Shown here: positions 43,814 through 52,481 of the stretch, piece by piece | Position numbering within the stretch: position 1 is the first letter of the stretch | Layout of the letters: every line of letters starts with the position of its first letter | Source: Gallaecimonas mangrovi | Lineage (GTDB): Bacteria > Pseudomonadota > Gammaproteobacteria > Enterobacterales > Gallaecimonadaceae | Assembly: GCF_003367375.1 (NCBI RefSeq) | Contig: NZ_CP031416.1 | Location: 2,425,501-2,489,500, forward strand | Direction: 5' to 3' | Length of the DNA stretch: 64,000 nucleotides | Notes under the pieces: model-generated | Seen by the model: the letters and a program-made list of their open reading frames with translations, nothing else | Databases searched by the model: none | What the model was told of the DNA's origin: nothing | Translations under genes and position numbers: made by a program

Positions 43814-44212
43814 TTAATCCTTCGGCACTGGACGAGGGCGACCAGCATCGTCGATGGCCACATAGGTGTAGGTTGCTTCAGTAACAACGTATCGCTCGGT
43901 ATCTCCGGCACGTAACAGAGGTTTTATCCACACTTCGAGTTTTATGGTCATGGATGTTCTACCGATGCGGGTACATTCACCGTACACACACACTACATCA
44001 CCCACCTTCACCGGTTGGTGAAAGGTCATGCCTTCAACAGCAACTGTGGCAATGCGGCCCTTGGCTATTTCGGTAGCCAGCATGCCACCGCCAAGATCCA
44101 TTTGAGACATTAACCAGCCGCCGAAGATGTCACCGTTTTGGTTGGTGTCGGCAGGCATGGTTTGGGTACGGATGATGAGGTCCCCAGTGGGGTGTCTTTT
44201 GGTATCGGTCAT
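43814..44212 (-). CDS. yciA: Acyl-CoA thioesterase YciA
   Basis: 132 residues, hot-dog fold. TMPADTNQNGDIFGGWLMSQMD (read as TMPADTNQNGDIFGG) carries the catalytic Asn/Asp region; AVEGMTFHQPVKVGDVV follows near residue 57. YciA hydrolyses short- and medium-chain acyl-CoAs. Another member of the trp-linked yci set, here placed before maeA. Ribosome site GAGGAG upstream. Confidence 0.92.
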   Translation of the reverse strand: MTDTKRHPTGDLIIRTQTMPADTNQNGDIFGGWLMSQMDLGGGMLATEIAKGRIATVAVEGMTFHQPVKVGDVVCVYGECTRIGRTSMTIKLEVWIKPLLRAGDTERYVVTEATYTYVAIDDAGRPRPVPKD

Positions 44213-44275
44213 ACTGCAACGCTCCTCGCAAAGAGGCTGTTAACTATACCGATATCAATAGCTTTTGACTATGTT

Positions 44276-44707
44276 TCAGTCGCCATGACCAAAGGCTTTA
44301 TCAGACTTGCTAAAGGCTTGTTCCATGGCAAAGGCCAATTCTAAATAACGCGCGCCTTCTACCTTTACATCGGGTTTGATGCCTTGGTCCTTCATGCGAT
44401 CGGTAAGCTGGGCCAGCCAGTGGCGATCGCCAGGGGAAAGTGGCTTTCTCGCTTCTTTACCGAGCCATAAAAGGCCCTGCAAGGGTAATCCCAACAACAA
44501 TAACGCCATCACCCCTTGCAGCGGGCTAAGCACGTGGTCGTTAAGTGTAAAGCTGATAAACAGCCAGGCAAAGGTCATTCCAGGCAGGTAGTAAAGCAGG
44601 CCTCGGGCCATTAATACGGTTTGGGTCAGTGGAAACCGCGCCATCAATTTACGACGCACAGGCCAGTGCCTTAGCAAACGGTAACCGTCATGAACCAGAT
44701 CCCACAT
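44276..44707 (-). CDS. yfbV: YfbV (UPF0208/DUF412) membrane protein
   Basis: 143 residues from the ATG at 44707 with GGAGA just upstream; the frame opens at 44725. The signature MWDLVHDGYRLLRHWPVRRK starts the protein, then two membrane segments (about 35-55 and 65-85), then RYLELAFAMEQAFSKSDKA. In E. coli yfbV diverges from ackA-pta; here it diverges from pta with no ackA. Linked to macrodomain/chromosome organisation in E. coli, mechanism uncertain. Confidence 0.9.
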   Translation of the reverse strand: MWDLVHDGYRLLRHWPVRRKLMARFPLTQTVLMARGLLYYLPGMTFAWLFISFTLNDHVLSPLQGVMALLLLGLPLQGLLWLGKEARKPLSPGDRHWLAQLTDRMKDQGIKPDVKVEGARYLELAFAMEQAFSKSDKAFGHGD

Positions 44708-44993
44708 GGGCGTCTCCCGATACAACCAGATACGTTACACCTATTCTGGACTAAAAAATCCAGCCTCGACAGTAACGGCAGTTTAAAGCGTGCGCCAAAC
44801 AACACAAGTGACGATCGATTTTAGATACAGCTAACGTTAAACGGCACTTAACGGCGAGGGCCCGACGGATGTCCAATAGCCAAAAGGCTTCTACTATGGC
44901 AAATAGACCAAGGTCACATTTTTACCGTTCGAGAAAACGGCAGGCCACCGCCAAATAAAGAGAAACGTCAGCAGCGCATTACAAGGAAAAGCG

Positions 44994-46991
44994 ATGAGCG
45001 AAACGCTGTTACTGGTGCCTTTGTGTAAACGGGTTGCCATGACCTCAATTAGTTTGGGCCTTATTCACGGCATTCAGCGCCGGGGCATTAGTGTCAATGT
45101 CACCAAGCTCATTGACCGCGTTCAGCAAAACCCAGGCAGGGGCTTGCGTATTTTGTCGAGAGTGGCAGACAGCGCCCAGGCTTTTGTCGTAGATGAAGAA
45201 ACACTCATCCCCGAGCAGCTAACAGCCCTTGCCCCCCATAAAGACCACGTCAGTTTAGTAGTGGGGTTACCTGCAACAGCTACGGCGCCTCACCCCTACA
45301 ACATCAAGCTGGCCCAGCAAGGGGGAGCCAAACTTATTTTGCTGGCTGACAGTCACGCAGACCTTCAGCAGCTTGAAACCGCCATTGGCCAGCTTCCCGG
45401 CGCAAGCATCAAAGGGGTTGTTATCAACCAAAAACCGCTGACACAAAGCGCCCCCGGGGCTGATGTGCTGTGGGCAACAAACGCCAACCCAACCAAGAGC
45501 CGCGAAACACTAAAACTAACAGTCCCCACTCTCGCCACCCTGCCCTGGTCTAACCGCGCGCTGGCACCTCGCACCTGTGACCTTGCACATCATCTAGGCG
45601 CCCTGCCACTTAATAGCGGCGACTGGCAGCAAAGGCGAATAAGCGCCATTACCGTTGCCGAGCAATCCATCGTTGATGAAATAGCGCACCTAAGCCCTGG
45701 CACCTTAGTGATCATTCCAGCTCACCGCTCCGACCTTATATTAACGGCCTGTCTGGCTGCCAAAAACGGCCTTCTGTTAGCGGGGCTTTTGCTGACCGGC
45801 CAGCATCAGCCCGAACCGGCCATAATGGCATTGTGCGAAGGCGCTTTTGACGATGGATTGCCGATGCTGTTTATTGAAGCGGGGGTCAGCGAAATAAAAA
45901 CGCAACTGGCGTCGTTATCGTTGCACCTAGAAGCCGATGACCACCAGCGCCAAGACTGGATAATGCACGAAATAGCCGAGCTGCTGCCTATTGACGATTT
46001 AATCGCTCCTATCGATGCCGCTGATTACAAACAATCACCCGAGGCCTTTCGTTATCAGCTCGCGCAAAGGGCGCAGCAACAGCCCTGCCGCATTTTATTT
46101 CCTGAAGGTGAAAACCCGCGCATTATTGGTGCAGCGGCAGAGGCCGCAAGACGCCAATTGGCGCAATGTCTTTTGCTGGGAGACCCTCATCACATTCGCC
46201 GGCAGGCACACAATCTTGGGATCAGCCTCAGTAGTCAAATTCACATTATTGCGCCTGACGCTCTGAGAGAGCGTTATGTCTTACCGATGTTGGCACTCAG
46301 GCAACATAAAGGCTTAGAAGAGGTGATGGTAAGGGAACAGCTTCAAGACAATAACGCCCTGGCAGCAATGATGTTGGTGCGAAACGAAGCGGATGGCATT
46401 GTCAGTGGTGCCCAAAGCACCACACTTGAGACCCTGCGCCCTGCTTTGCAGTTAGTGAGAACGGCACCAACGCAGTCATTGGTATCCAGTGCCTTTTTAA
46501 TGCTACTGGCGGACCATGCATTGATTTACGGTGACTGCGCCATAAATCCCTCGCCCAATGCCGAACAGCTGGCCCAAATAGCGCTCCAATGCGCGGCCAG
46601 TGCACGCATGCTGGGTATGGCACCGCGCCTGGCGATGATTGCAACGCCTCATACCCACGCCAAGGTGGTAGAAGCGATAGCCTTGATACGCACAAAAGCG
46701 GCAACTCTTGCCATTGAAGGCCCCATTGCTTACGACATGGCAATCATTGAATCACTGGCCAGAGCTAAAGCGCCCGGGACCCCTATTGCAGGCCAGGCGA
46801 ATGTTTTTGTGTTCCCCGATCTCAATACCGGATACAGCACATTACAAACCATTCAACGTTCGGCTCAGCAACAAACCATAGGGCCCATTACCCAAGGCTT
46901 AGCCAAGCCCGTGAACGACCTCGCTAGGGATGCCAGTGTTGATGACATTGTGCAAATGATTATTTTGACAGTACTGCAGGCGAGCTATTAA
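44994..46991 (+). CDS. pta: Phosphate acetyltransferase-like protein, divergent
   Basis: 665 residues against 714 in E. coli Pta. The order is the same: N-terminal P-loop-like domain (1-190), central DRTGG domain (205-320) and C-terminal PTA domain (335-665). The last has FRYQLAQRA, ILFPEGENPRI, ADGIVSGAQSTT, VYGDC-like IYGDCAINP, FVFPDLNTG and KPVNDLARDASVDDIV. Two losses stand out against the recalled E. coli sequence. The N-terminal PTGTSVGLTS motif is PLCKRVAMTS here. The Ser/Thr/Gly loop after PRVAML (STGTSGAGS) is replaced by IATPHTHAK, about six residues shorter. AAGGA ribosome site. No ackA is adjacent. It may be inactive or altered. Confidence 0.85.
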   Translation: MSETLLLVPLCKRVAMTSISLGLIHGIQRRGISVNVTKLIDRVQQNPGRGLRILSRVADSAQAFVVDEETLIPEQLTALAPHKDHVSLVVGLPATATAPHPYNIKLAQQGGAKLILLADSHADLQQLETAIGQLPGASIKGVVINQKPLTQSAPGADVLWATNANPTKSRETLKLTVPTLATLPWSNRALAPRTCDLAHHLGALPLNSGDWQQRRISAITVAEQSIVDEIAHLSPGTLVIIPAHRSDLILTACLAAKNGLLLAGLLLTGQHQPEPAIMALCEGAFDDGLPMLFIEAGVSEIKTQLASLSLHLEADDHQRQDWIMHEIAELLPIDDLIAPIDAADYKQSPEAFRYQLAQRAQQQPCRILFPEGENPRIIGAAAEAARRQLAQCLLLGDPHHIRRQAHNLGISLSSQIHIIAPDALRERYVLPMLALRQHKGLEEVMVREQLQDNNALAAMMLVRNEADGIVSGAQSTTLETLRPALQLVRTAPTQSLVSSAFLMLLADHALIYGDCAINPSPNAEQLAQIALQCAASARMLGMAPRLAMIATPHTHAKVVEAIALIRTKAATLAIEGPIAYDMAIIESLARAKAPGTPIAGQANVFVFPDLNTGYSTLQTIQRSAQQQTIGPITQGLAKPVNDLARDASVDDIVQMIILTVLQASY

Positions 46992-47020
46992 CAGTGAGAT
47001 GGACGAAGAGGTAGAAAAAG

Positions 47021-47047
47021 AAAAGGCCAGCAGATGCTGGCCTTTTT
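47021..47047 (+). terminator. Terminator of pta
   Basis: GGCCAGC / AGAT / GCTGGCC followed by T5. Confidence 0.8.
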
Positions 47048-47261
47048 GTCGTGTACTTTAACGGTGCGGCCACTACCCGCACCAAAGTACCCCGTTTTGC
47101 TGCTTGCTTTCGTCTTACAATCTTTCACCTACTCGAAATAGGCATTCTTATTTTTTCCCTTTGGTATAGCCCCTTGGCAATCCTTTACCAAGTCTTCTCC
47201 CCCAACGAGAATTCTTTGCTTAGAAGCTTGCGCCTCGAGCTTGGGGCTAATAATAAGCAGT

Positions 47262-47279
47262 CTTTACGCTTGCGTAAAG
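47262..47279. repeat. Perfect palindrome CTTTACGC-TT-GCGTAAAG
   Basis: Eight-base perfect arms around TT. It resembles the TTTACGTAAA core near liuR at 59525 but is not upstream of a gene on either strand: it lies between two converging genes. Confidence 0.5.
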
Positions 47280-47333
47280 TGAAAAATGAAACTTTTTTAA
47301 TGGTCAGACCACAAAATAACCTTTGCGTAAACT

Positions 47334-48368
47334 TTAATCTTTATTCTTTGGTTCATCAATCAGTTCCGAATTGGCTTCATCTAGCAGGGTTTCATCACTC
47401 AGGTCGTCCAACTGTTCAGGAGTGTCGTCGACAGCTTCTTCTTCGGTGTCTTCGGCATCAGGTGACTGAGGGTGGATCCCCAAATAAGCCAACTCAGCCA
47501 GCAAGAACTTCGACATCCGTTCAACGCATGCCTCGCCTTCGGCAATGGCTTCTTCGGCCCGATAGAATTCCATAATATTGATGTCGGAAACTCGGGGTTT
47601 TAGCTCAAGCTCGGGAGGGTCCCCCGCCATACGGGCACGGGTGATACGCTCTTGCATAATGTCGATAGCGCCGCTCATTACGCTCCACATCGACGGCAAG
47701 GCAGGATCTTTATCCTTTACACTGCGCTCGGGCCTAATACGGCTTAGCCACTGGCGAATAACGCCCTCTTCTTCTTCCTCTTCTTCTTCCACATTAAATT
47801 TGTGGTGCTGCTCGCCAGCCAAGTTCACCGCGATCACCACATCGGCTCCCATTGCTCTTGCTAGCGAAACCGGTACCGGGTTGACCACTGCACCATCAAT
47901 CAACAAATGGTCGTTACGGTAAATAGGCACAAAGATCCCTGGCATGGCGCAGGAGGCCCTGACGGCAGAAATCATGTCGCCATCTTGCATCCACAGTTCT
48001 CGGCCAGTATTAAGATCCGTTGCTACCACGCCAAAGGGGAGCTTTGTTTCAGAAAAGTCTTTTTGTTTCATGCCATTGGCAATCACATTAAATACTTTGT
48101 CACCGGAAAACAGGCCGCGACCACTGAACGTGGGGTCTAATAACGACATCACCTGCAGCTTGGTAAAGCCCCTAACCCATTGTTCCAGGCGCCCCAAATT
48201 ACCACCGGCGTGAGCCGCACCTACCAAGGCACCAATTGAGCAGCCGCTGATAAGGTCGGGTTTTATGCCAATTTTTGCCAGGCCATTTAAGATGCCAATG
48301 TGGGCCCATCCCTTAGCAGCACCACTTCCCAGTGCAATGCCTAACCTTGGCCGATGCTTTGTGACCAT
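47334..48368 (-). CDS. RssA-like patatin-family phospholipase
   Basis: 344 residues. Oxyanion GSGAAKGWAHIG (residues about 14-25), nucleophile GCSIGALVGAA (Ser near residue 44), catalytic Asp in LLIDGAVVNPVPV near residue 157. A run of eight glutamates sits near residue 195 and the C-terminal 45 residues are strongly acidic; both are outside the catalytic core. No signal peptide. Patatin-type acyl hydrolase; physiological substrate unknown. E. coli RssA is shorter. Confidence 0.88.
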   Translation of the reverse strand: MVTKHRPRLGIALGSGAAKGWAHIGILNGLAKIGIKPDLISGCSIGALVGAAHAGGNLGRLEQWVRGFTKLQVMSLLDPTFSGRGLFSGDKVFNVIANGMKQKDFSETKLPFGVVATDLNTGRELWMQDGDMISAVRASCAMPGIFVPIYRNDHLLIDGAVVNPVPVSLARAMGADVVIAVNLAGEQHHKFNVEEEEEEEEGVIRQWLSRIRPERSVKDKDPALPSMWSVMSGAIDIMQERITRARMAGDPPELELKPRVSDINIMEFYRAEEAIAEGEACVERMSKFLLAELAYLGIHPQSPDAEDTEEEAVDDTPEQLDDLSDETLLDEANSELIDEPKNKD

Positions 48369-48570
48369 TATCCTCTCCCAAAACGATGCCGTGCTGTTGC
48401 CACTAATTTATCAGCTGGCCACTGCAGACCCAACAGACAGTTGTATGTTGCCAGATAAGATAACGGTAATCGCTTATATGAATGGTGACCCAAACCACAC
48501 CCCTCTTCAGACCACGCTTTAATCAACATCACCTAATATTAAAAAAGGCTAACCAGTATTGGAGAAGATC

Positions 48571-48732
48571 ATGAAAGAGCAACAATACCAAGGGCCAGAG
48601 AGACGCAAAGAAGACCGCCGCAAAGGCCGCGAACGCCGAGAAGAAATGCGCTGGGAACCCGATAAAGATGATCGACGTCAAGGACCTGGTCGACGTTTTT
48701 GCGATAAACATGAAAGTTTGTGGCGTAGTTAG
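48571..48732 (+). CDS. Small highly charged protein, 53 residues
   Basis: GGAG lies six bases before the ATG. The sequence is dominated by Arg/Glu/Asp: GPERRKEDRRKGRERREEM and DDRRQGPGRRF, a repeated xxRR pattern with GPxRR at both ends. A basic/acidic disordered or coiled peptide; function unknown. Composition and ribosome site argue that it is translated. Confidence 0.65.
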   Translation: MKEQQYQGPERRKEDRRKGRERREEMRWEPDKDDRRQGPGRRFCDKHESLWRS

Positions 48733-48796
48733 GGCTTGTTTTTAGGCCGCGAAAATCGGATAACGTAAACATAGGTTTTATGAAGGTCTCCTTCCG

Positions 48797-49096
48797 ATGG
48801 GTACGCTATCACCACTGCTGCGAAAAGTTGCCTGGGTATTTCTTCTTGCCCAGTTGACCTTGCTCAGCCTGAGCGAAGCGGTTGCCCAATCGCAGCAGAC
48901 CGAATACCACCACAGTTTGATTCAAGACAGCAGCGCCCTGTCTGACCTTTACCCCGCCGCCCACAATTTATTTGTGCCAACAGCAGGGAATGTCGCCACG
49001 CATCGCTTGGGCTATCACGACACTTCAGTGCCAACCGCCAGAGCGCAATGCTGCCTCCCGCCATCAAGAGCCTCACCTGAACTGCGTCTTCCATAA
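48797..49096 (+). CDS. Small secreted protein, function unknown
   Basis: 99 residues. A signal peptide (KVAWVFLLAQLTLLSLSEAVA, here cited as VAWVFLLAQLTLLSL) ends near AVAQ-SQQ at about residue 31. The mature part has no domain I know and two adjacent Cys near the end (AQCCLPPS). The ribosome site is only fair (AAGG). It precedes the CBS-domain gene by 36 bases. Confidence 0.55.
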   Translation: MGTLSPLLRKVAWVFLLAQLTLLSLSEAVAQSQQTEYHHSLIQDSSALSDLYPAAHNLFVPTAGNVATHRLGYHDTSVPTARAQCCLPPSRASPELRLP

Positions 49097-49132
49097 AAAC
49101 GTAAAAATAATTTCAGTTCAGTAGAGGTATTT

Positions 49133-49711
49133 ATGAATAACTTTAGCGCTATTCCAACTGTCGCTATGACCGACGTCGAGCACTTTGTAGACGCCGAATA
49201 TCCAGCTCAGCTTAGCTTGGAAAGCCCTGCCGCTTGGATCACCACTGACTTTGCACGCCGCGCGCCATTGGTGATTGAGCACGACGTAAAAATTGACGAT
49301 GCGCTTTATATGATGAAAAAAGCCCACGTCAAAGCCAAACTGGTGGTGGATGCCAATAACCGCTTTATGGGGATTGTCAGCGCATCTGACCTGCAAAGTC
49401 ACAAGGTGTTGATGCATGCCACCAATAAAGCCATTCATCGCAGCGAAGTGTCTGTCGGTGACGTTATGACCGACAAAGCCCACCTGCATGGTTTTGCTTA
49501 CCAAGAGCTGCAAAGCGCCACCATCGGTGACGTGCTTTACACCCTGCAAGAGCTGGGTGAACAGCACATTTTGTTATTGGATAAAACCTTGCATAACTTG
49601 CGCGGTATGATTTCTGCCGCCGACATCGCCCGTGCCCTGCATATCCCCCTTGATATCACTCAACGAGCCTACAGTTTTGCTGAAGTCTTCCATGTGCTGA
49701 AATCCGCCTGA
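49133..49711 (+). CDS. CBS-domain pair protein
   Basis: 192 residues. Two CBS motifs: residues about 45-95 (PLVIEHDVKIDDALYMMKKA, VVDANNRFMGIVSASDLQSH) and about 110-170 (VGDVMTDKAHLHGFAY, TIGDVLYTLQELGEQHILLL, LRGMISAADIARAL). Such pairs bind adenine nucleotides as regulatory modules. No catalytic domain, so it probably acts on a partner protein. AGAGG ribosome site upstream. Confidence 0.87.
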   Translation: MNNFSAIPTVAMTDVEHFVDAEYPAQLSLESPAAWITTDFARRAPLVIEHDVKIDDALYMMKKAHVKAKLVVDANNRFMGIVSASDLQSHKVLMHATNKAIHRSEVSVGDVMTDKAHLHGFAYQELQSATIGDVLYTLQELGEQHILLLDKTLHNLRGMISAADIARALHIPLDITQRAYSFAEVFHVLKSA

Positions 49712-49731
49712 TTAAAGCGAATTGCAACGCC

Positions 49732-49760
49732 AAACCGGCCCTCACTAGGCCGGTTTTTTT
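49732..49760 (+). terminator. Terminator of the CBS-domain gene
   Basis: AAACCGGCC / CTCACTA / GGCCGGTTTTTTT. Confidence 0.8.
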
Positions 49761-49841
49761 ATACTTAGCAACAACAGTCAATCTTCTTCTCATTGCTCTA
49801 AAAGGCGAAAAGCGACTCACCCGCATTGTCTTTTTAAGCAC

Positions 49842-49872
49842 AAAAAAAAGCCGGCCCAAGGCCGGCTTTTTC
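49842..49872. terminator. Terminator of putP (minus strand), probably bidirectional
   Basis: AGCCGGCC / CAA / GGCCGGCT with A8 on the left and T5 on the right. Confidence 0.8.
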
Positions 49873-49883
49873 AACACCTAATG

Positions 49884-51407
49884 TTAGGCATGCTCATCAA
49901 TGATTTGTTTCATTTCATCATAGTGGCCATGCATCGAATCAGATGGTTCAGGGCTCAACATACTAACGATGTAAATCGCCAAGGTGCTCAGTATAAAGCC
50001 CGGTACCATGGCGTAAAGCCAGGCATTAAGCGCTACACCATGAACAGTGACAGGGCCGTAGATCCAGAACAGCACCACTGCCGCGCCAACAATCATACCG
50101 GCCAAAGCGCCCCTTAAGGTCATGCGGCGCCAGTAAAGGCTCAAAATAACCACAGGACCAAAGGCGGCACCAAAGCCTGCCCAGGCGTTACTCACTAAGT
50201 CCAAAATGCTGTTATCGGGGTTCCAGGCCAGCGCAATGGCAACGATTGATACCAGCAGTACCGATATCCGGCCAACGGTTACCAATTCCTTCTGGCTAGC
50301 GTCGCGGCGCAGGAAGGCTTTATAGAAATCTTCGGTCAGCGAACTGGAGGTAACTAACAGCTGTGAGGAAATGGTGCTCATGATGGCTGCCAGAATGGCC
50401 GCCAGCAAGAAGCCACCGATCAGCGGATTAAACAAGAACTGCGAAAAGACAATAAAGATGGTTTCAGGGTCTTGCAGTGTCATCTGGGTTTTTGCCACAT
50501 AGGCAATCCCCACAAACCCGGTGGCCATGGCGCCAATAATAGAAACCACCATCCAGCTGATACCAATACGGCGAGCCACTTTGACATCTTTAACGCTACG
50601 AATTGCCATAAAGCGCACAATGATATGTGGCTGGCCGAAGTAGCCCAGGCCCCATGCCAGTAGTGAGATAACCCCAACCACCGTCACGTCCTGTAAGGTG
50701 CCGTGCTTGGCAGCATCTTTAAAGAAATCCAGGTAAAGCGGGTTCAGTGCTTGCACCTTGTCGACCGTGGTCCCTACCCCGCCCAAATCAGATAACGCCA
50801 CAATCGGCACCATCACCAGGGCAATAAACATGATGCAGCCCTGCACGAAGTCGGTCATGGATACCGCTAAAAAGCCCCCGAACAGGGTATAAGCACAGAC
50901 CACAGCAGCCGTCACAATAAGGCCGGTGCTGTAAGACATACCAAAGGAGCTATCGAACAGCTTGCCGCCGGCAACCAAAGAGGCCGAGGTATAGAGCGTA
51001 AAGAAGATGATGATAACCAAAGACGAGATCAGGCGCAGAATGCGCTTGTGGTCATCAAAGCGGTTACCAAAGAAATCGGGAATGGTTATGGAGTTATGCG
51101 CTACTTCGGTGTAAGTACGCAGTCGCGGTGCCACCACCACATAGTTGAGATAAGCACCAATGGTCAGGCCCACTGCAATCCATAATTGGGAAATACCTGA
51201 CGCATAAATTGCCCCCGGCAAGCCCATCAGCATCCAGCCACTCATGTCAGATGCACCGGCTGAAAGCGCCGTTACCGCTGGCCCTAGCCCGCGTCCACCC
51301 AGCATGTAACCTGATACGTCGTCCGTCGATTTTTTATAGGCATATAACCCAATGCCCAGCATGGCGAGAAAATAAATCGCCAGCGAAATAAGCGTGCCTG
51401 TTTCCAC
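49884..51407 (-). CDS. putP: Sodium/proline symporter
   Basis: 507 residues from a GTG at 51407 with AGGAG six bases upstream; the open frame extends further without a ribosome site. Thirteen or so membrane segments of the SSS family. LGGRGLGPAVTALSAGASDMSGWMLMGLPGA (as LGGRGLGPAVTALSAGASDM and SGWMLMGLPGA) is the PutP sodium/proline-site region; FFTLYTSASLVAGGKLF and AAILAAIMSTISSQLLVTSS are also typical. Imports proline. No putA is nearby. Confidence 0.93.
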   Translation of the reverse strand: METGTLISLAIYFLAMLGIGLYAYKKSTDDVSGYMLGGRGLGPAVTALSAGASDMSGWMLMGLPGAIYASGISQLWIAVGLTIGAYLNYVVVAPRLRTYTEVAHNSITIPDFFGNRFDDHKRILRLISSLVIIIFFTLYTSASLVAGGKLFDSSFGMSYSTGLIVTAAVVCAYTLFGGFLAVSMTDFVQGCIMFIALVMVPIVALSDLGGVGTTVDKVQALNPLYLDFFKDAAKHGTLQDVTVVGVISLLAWGLGYFGQPHIIVRFMAIRSVKDVKVARRIGISWMVVSIIGAMATGFVGIAYVAKTQMTLQDPETIFIVFSQFLFNPLIGGFLLAAILAAIMSTISSQLLVTSSSLTEDFYKAFLRRDASQKELVTVGRISVLLVSIVAIALAWNPDNSILDLVSNAWAGFGAAFGPVVILSLYWRRMTLRGALAGMIVGAAVVLFWIYGPVTVHGVALNAWLYAMVPGFILSTLAIYIVSMLSPEPSDSMHGHYDEMKQIIDEHA

Positions 51408-51508
51408 TCTGCACTCCTGTTTCTTTTCTAAGTAAGTGTGACGCGGGTAGCCACCGAAAAAGAAAAAACGTCGGTGCCCTAACGCACATTTCATTCGAGT
51501 TCAAACGA

Positions 51509-51525
51509 TTACCATAACATGGTAA
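51509..51525. promoter_or_regulatory. Palindromic candidate operator upstream of putP
   Basis: TTACCAT-AAC-ATGGTAA, perfect seven-base arms, about 100 bases upstream of the putP start codon. Regulator unknown. Confidence 0.35.
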
Positions 51526-51642
51526 AAGAAAAATATCTTGTTCGGTTCCGCCGCATTCTGTGTAACTTCAATAGCTGCGCTTTAGAAACAACATAAATAA
51601 CGGCTTTAGAGGCGCAAAAATGACAACAAAAGCCGTTTGAAC

Positions 51643-51676
51643 AATAAAAAACCCTGACCCAATAAAGTGTCAGGGT
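51643..51676 (-). terminator. Terminator of the valine/isoleucine degradation operon
   Basis: On the minus strand ACCCTGAC, ten-base loop, GTCAGGGT, then T6. Confidence 0.75.
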
Positions 51677-51720
51677 AGATAAACCGCTAACCGTTAGCCG
51701 TTATGGCCTACCAAAGACCA

Positions 51721-52479
51721 TTAAATGCGGATGCCTCCGTCAATTTCCAGTACCCGAGCGGTGAAATAGTCATTTTCAAAGATGAATTTCACGCATTGCG
51801 CCATTTCTTCTGCTGATCCCATTCGTTTTAGTGGAATGGCTTGTTCCATACGTGCAATGGCTTCAGGTTTCATCTGTTCGGTCATCGCTGTTTTAACTAC
51901 CCCAGGGGCAATGGCACCGGTACGAATACCAAAACGCGCCAGCTCTTTACCCCAAGTAACCGCCATGGTCGCCACTGCCGCTTTTGATGCCGAATAATTG
52001 GTTTGGCCGATGTTGCCCGCCCGGGAGACACTGGAAATATTAATGATCACCCCGGCCGACTGGCTTGCCACCATGGCACTGGCCGCTTCACGGCCGCAAA
52101 GAAAAGTGCCAACCACATTGACATCAAGCACCGACTGAAACTGCGCCAGGCTCATTTTGTTTACCTGGCCGTCTTTCACTTTTAGCAGCATGCCATCGCG
52201 CATAATGCCGGCATTGTTAATCAAGCCATTGAGAACACCAAAATCGCTCACAATGGCGCTAAAGGTCTTTTCAACTTGCTGCTCATTGGTGATGTCACAG
52301 CCATAAGCGCGGCCCTGGCTGCCGGCCTTTTCCACCAAAGACAAGGTGGCGTTTAAAGCCTCACTGTTCACATCTATCAGTGCCAGCTTAGCGCCTTGAG
52401 CGGCGAGCATTTCGGCCATGGCTTGGCCCAAGCCACCACCAGCACCGGTTATGGCTATAACGGCGTTATTCAACTTCAT
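51721..52479 (-). CDS. Short-chain dehydrogenase, probable 3-hydroxy-2-methylbutyryl-CoA dehydrogenase
   Basis: 252 residues. NAD site ITGAGGGLGQAMAEMLA at the N-terminus; NNAGI near residue 90; catalytic Ser in INISSVSRAG and Tyr/Lys in NYSASKAAV near residue 160. Last gene of the branched-chain operon. The position after mmsB matches the Shewanella order, where this SDR is thought to oxidise the isoleucine-derived 2-methyl-3-hydroxybutyryl-CoA; a FabG-like role is the alternative. Confidence 0.85.
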   Translation of the reverse strand: MKLNNAVIAITGAGGGLGQAMAEMLAAQGAKLALIDVNSEALNATLSLVEKAGSQGRAYGCDITNEQQVEKTFSAIVSDFGVLNGLINNAGIMRDGMLLKVKDGQVNKMSLAQFQSVLDVNVVGTFLCGREAASAMVASQSAGVIINISSVSRAGNIGQTNYSASKAAVATMAVTWGKELARFGIRTGAIAPGVVKTAMTEQMKPEAIARMEQAIPLKRMGSAEEMAQCVKFIFENDYFTARVLEIDGGIRI

Positions 52480-52481
52480 GG

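Larger units (their letters stand above)
46992..47333. other. 342-base intergenic region between pta and the RssA-like gene
   Basis: Holds the pta terminator at its left and a perfect palindrome at 47262-47279. A second GCGTAAACTTTAA half-site lies near 47326. The plus-strand frame starting at 47051 runs far into the opposite gene and lacks coding character. No gene called. Confidence 0.55.
51408..51720. other. 313-base region upstream of putP
   Basis: No gene seen. Contains a palindrome at 51509-51525, an AACGGCTTT/AAAGCCGTT inverted pair at about 51599-51637, and the terminator of the downstream minus-strand operon at 51643-51676. Confidence 0.5.

Noticed and set aside
47051-47575. Plus-strand open frame of 174 codons between pta and the RssA-like gene
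   Set aside because: It has no ribosome site, starts in a terminator region, and its second half lies antisense to the well-supported patatin gene.
48265-48522. Plus-strand 85-codon frame over the start of the RssA-like gene
   Set aside because: Its first part is antisense to a clear coding region and the remainder has no recognisable features.
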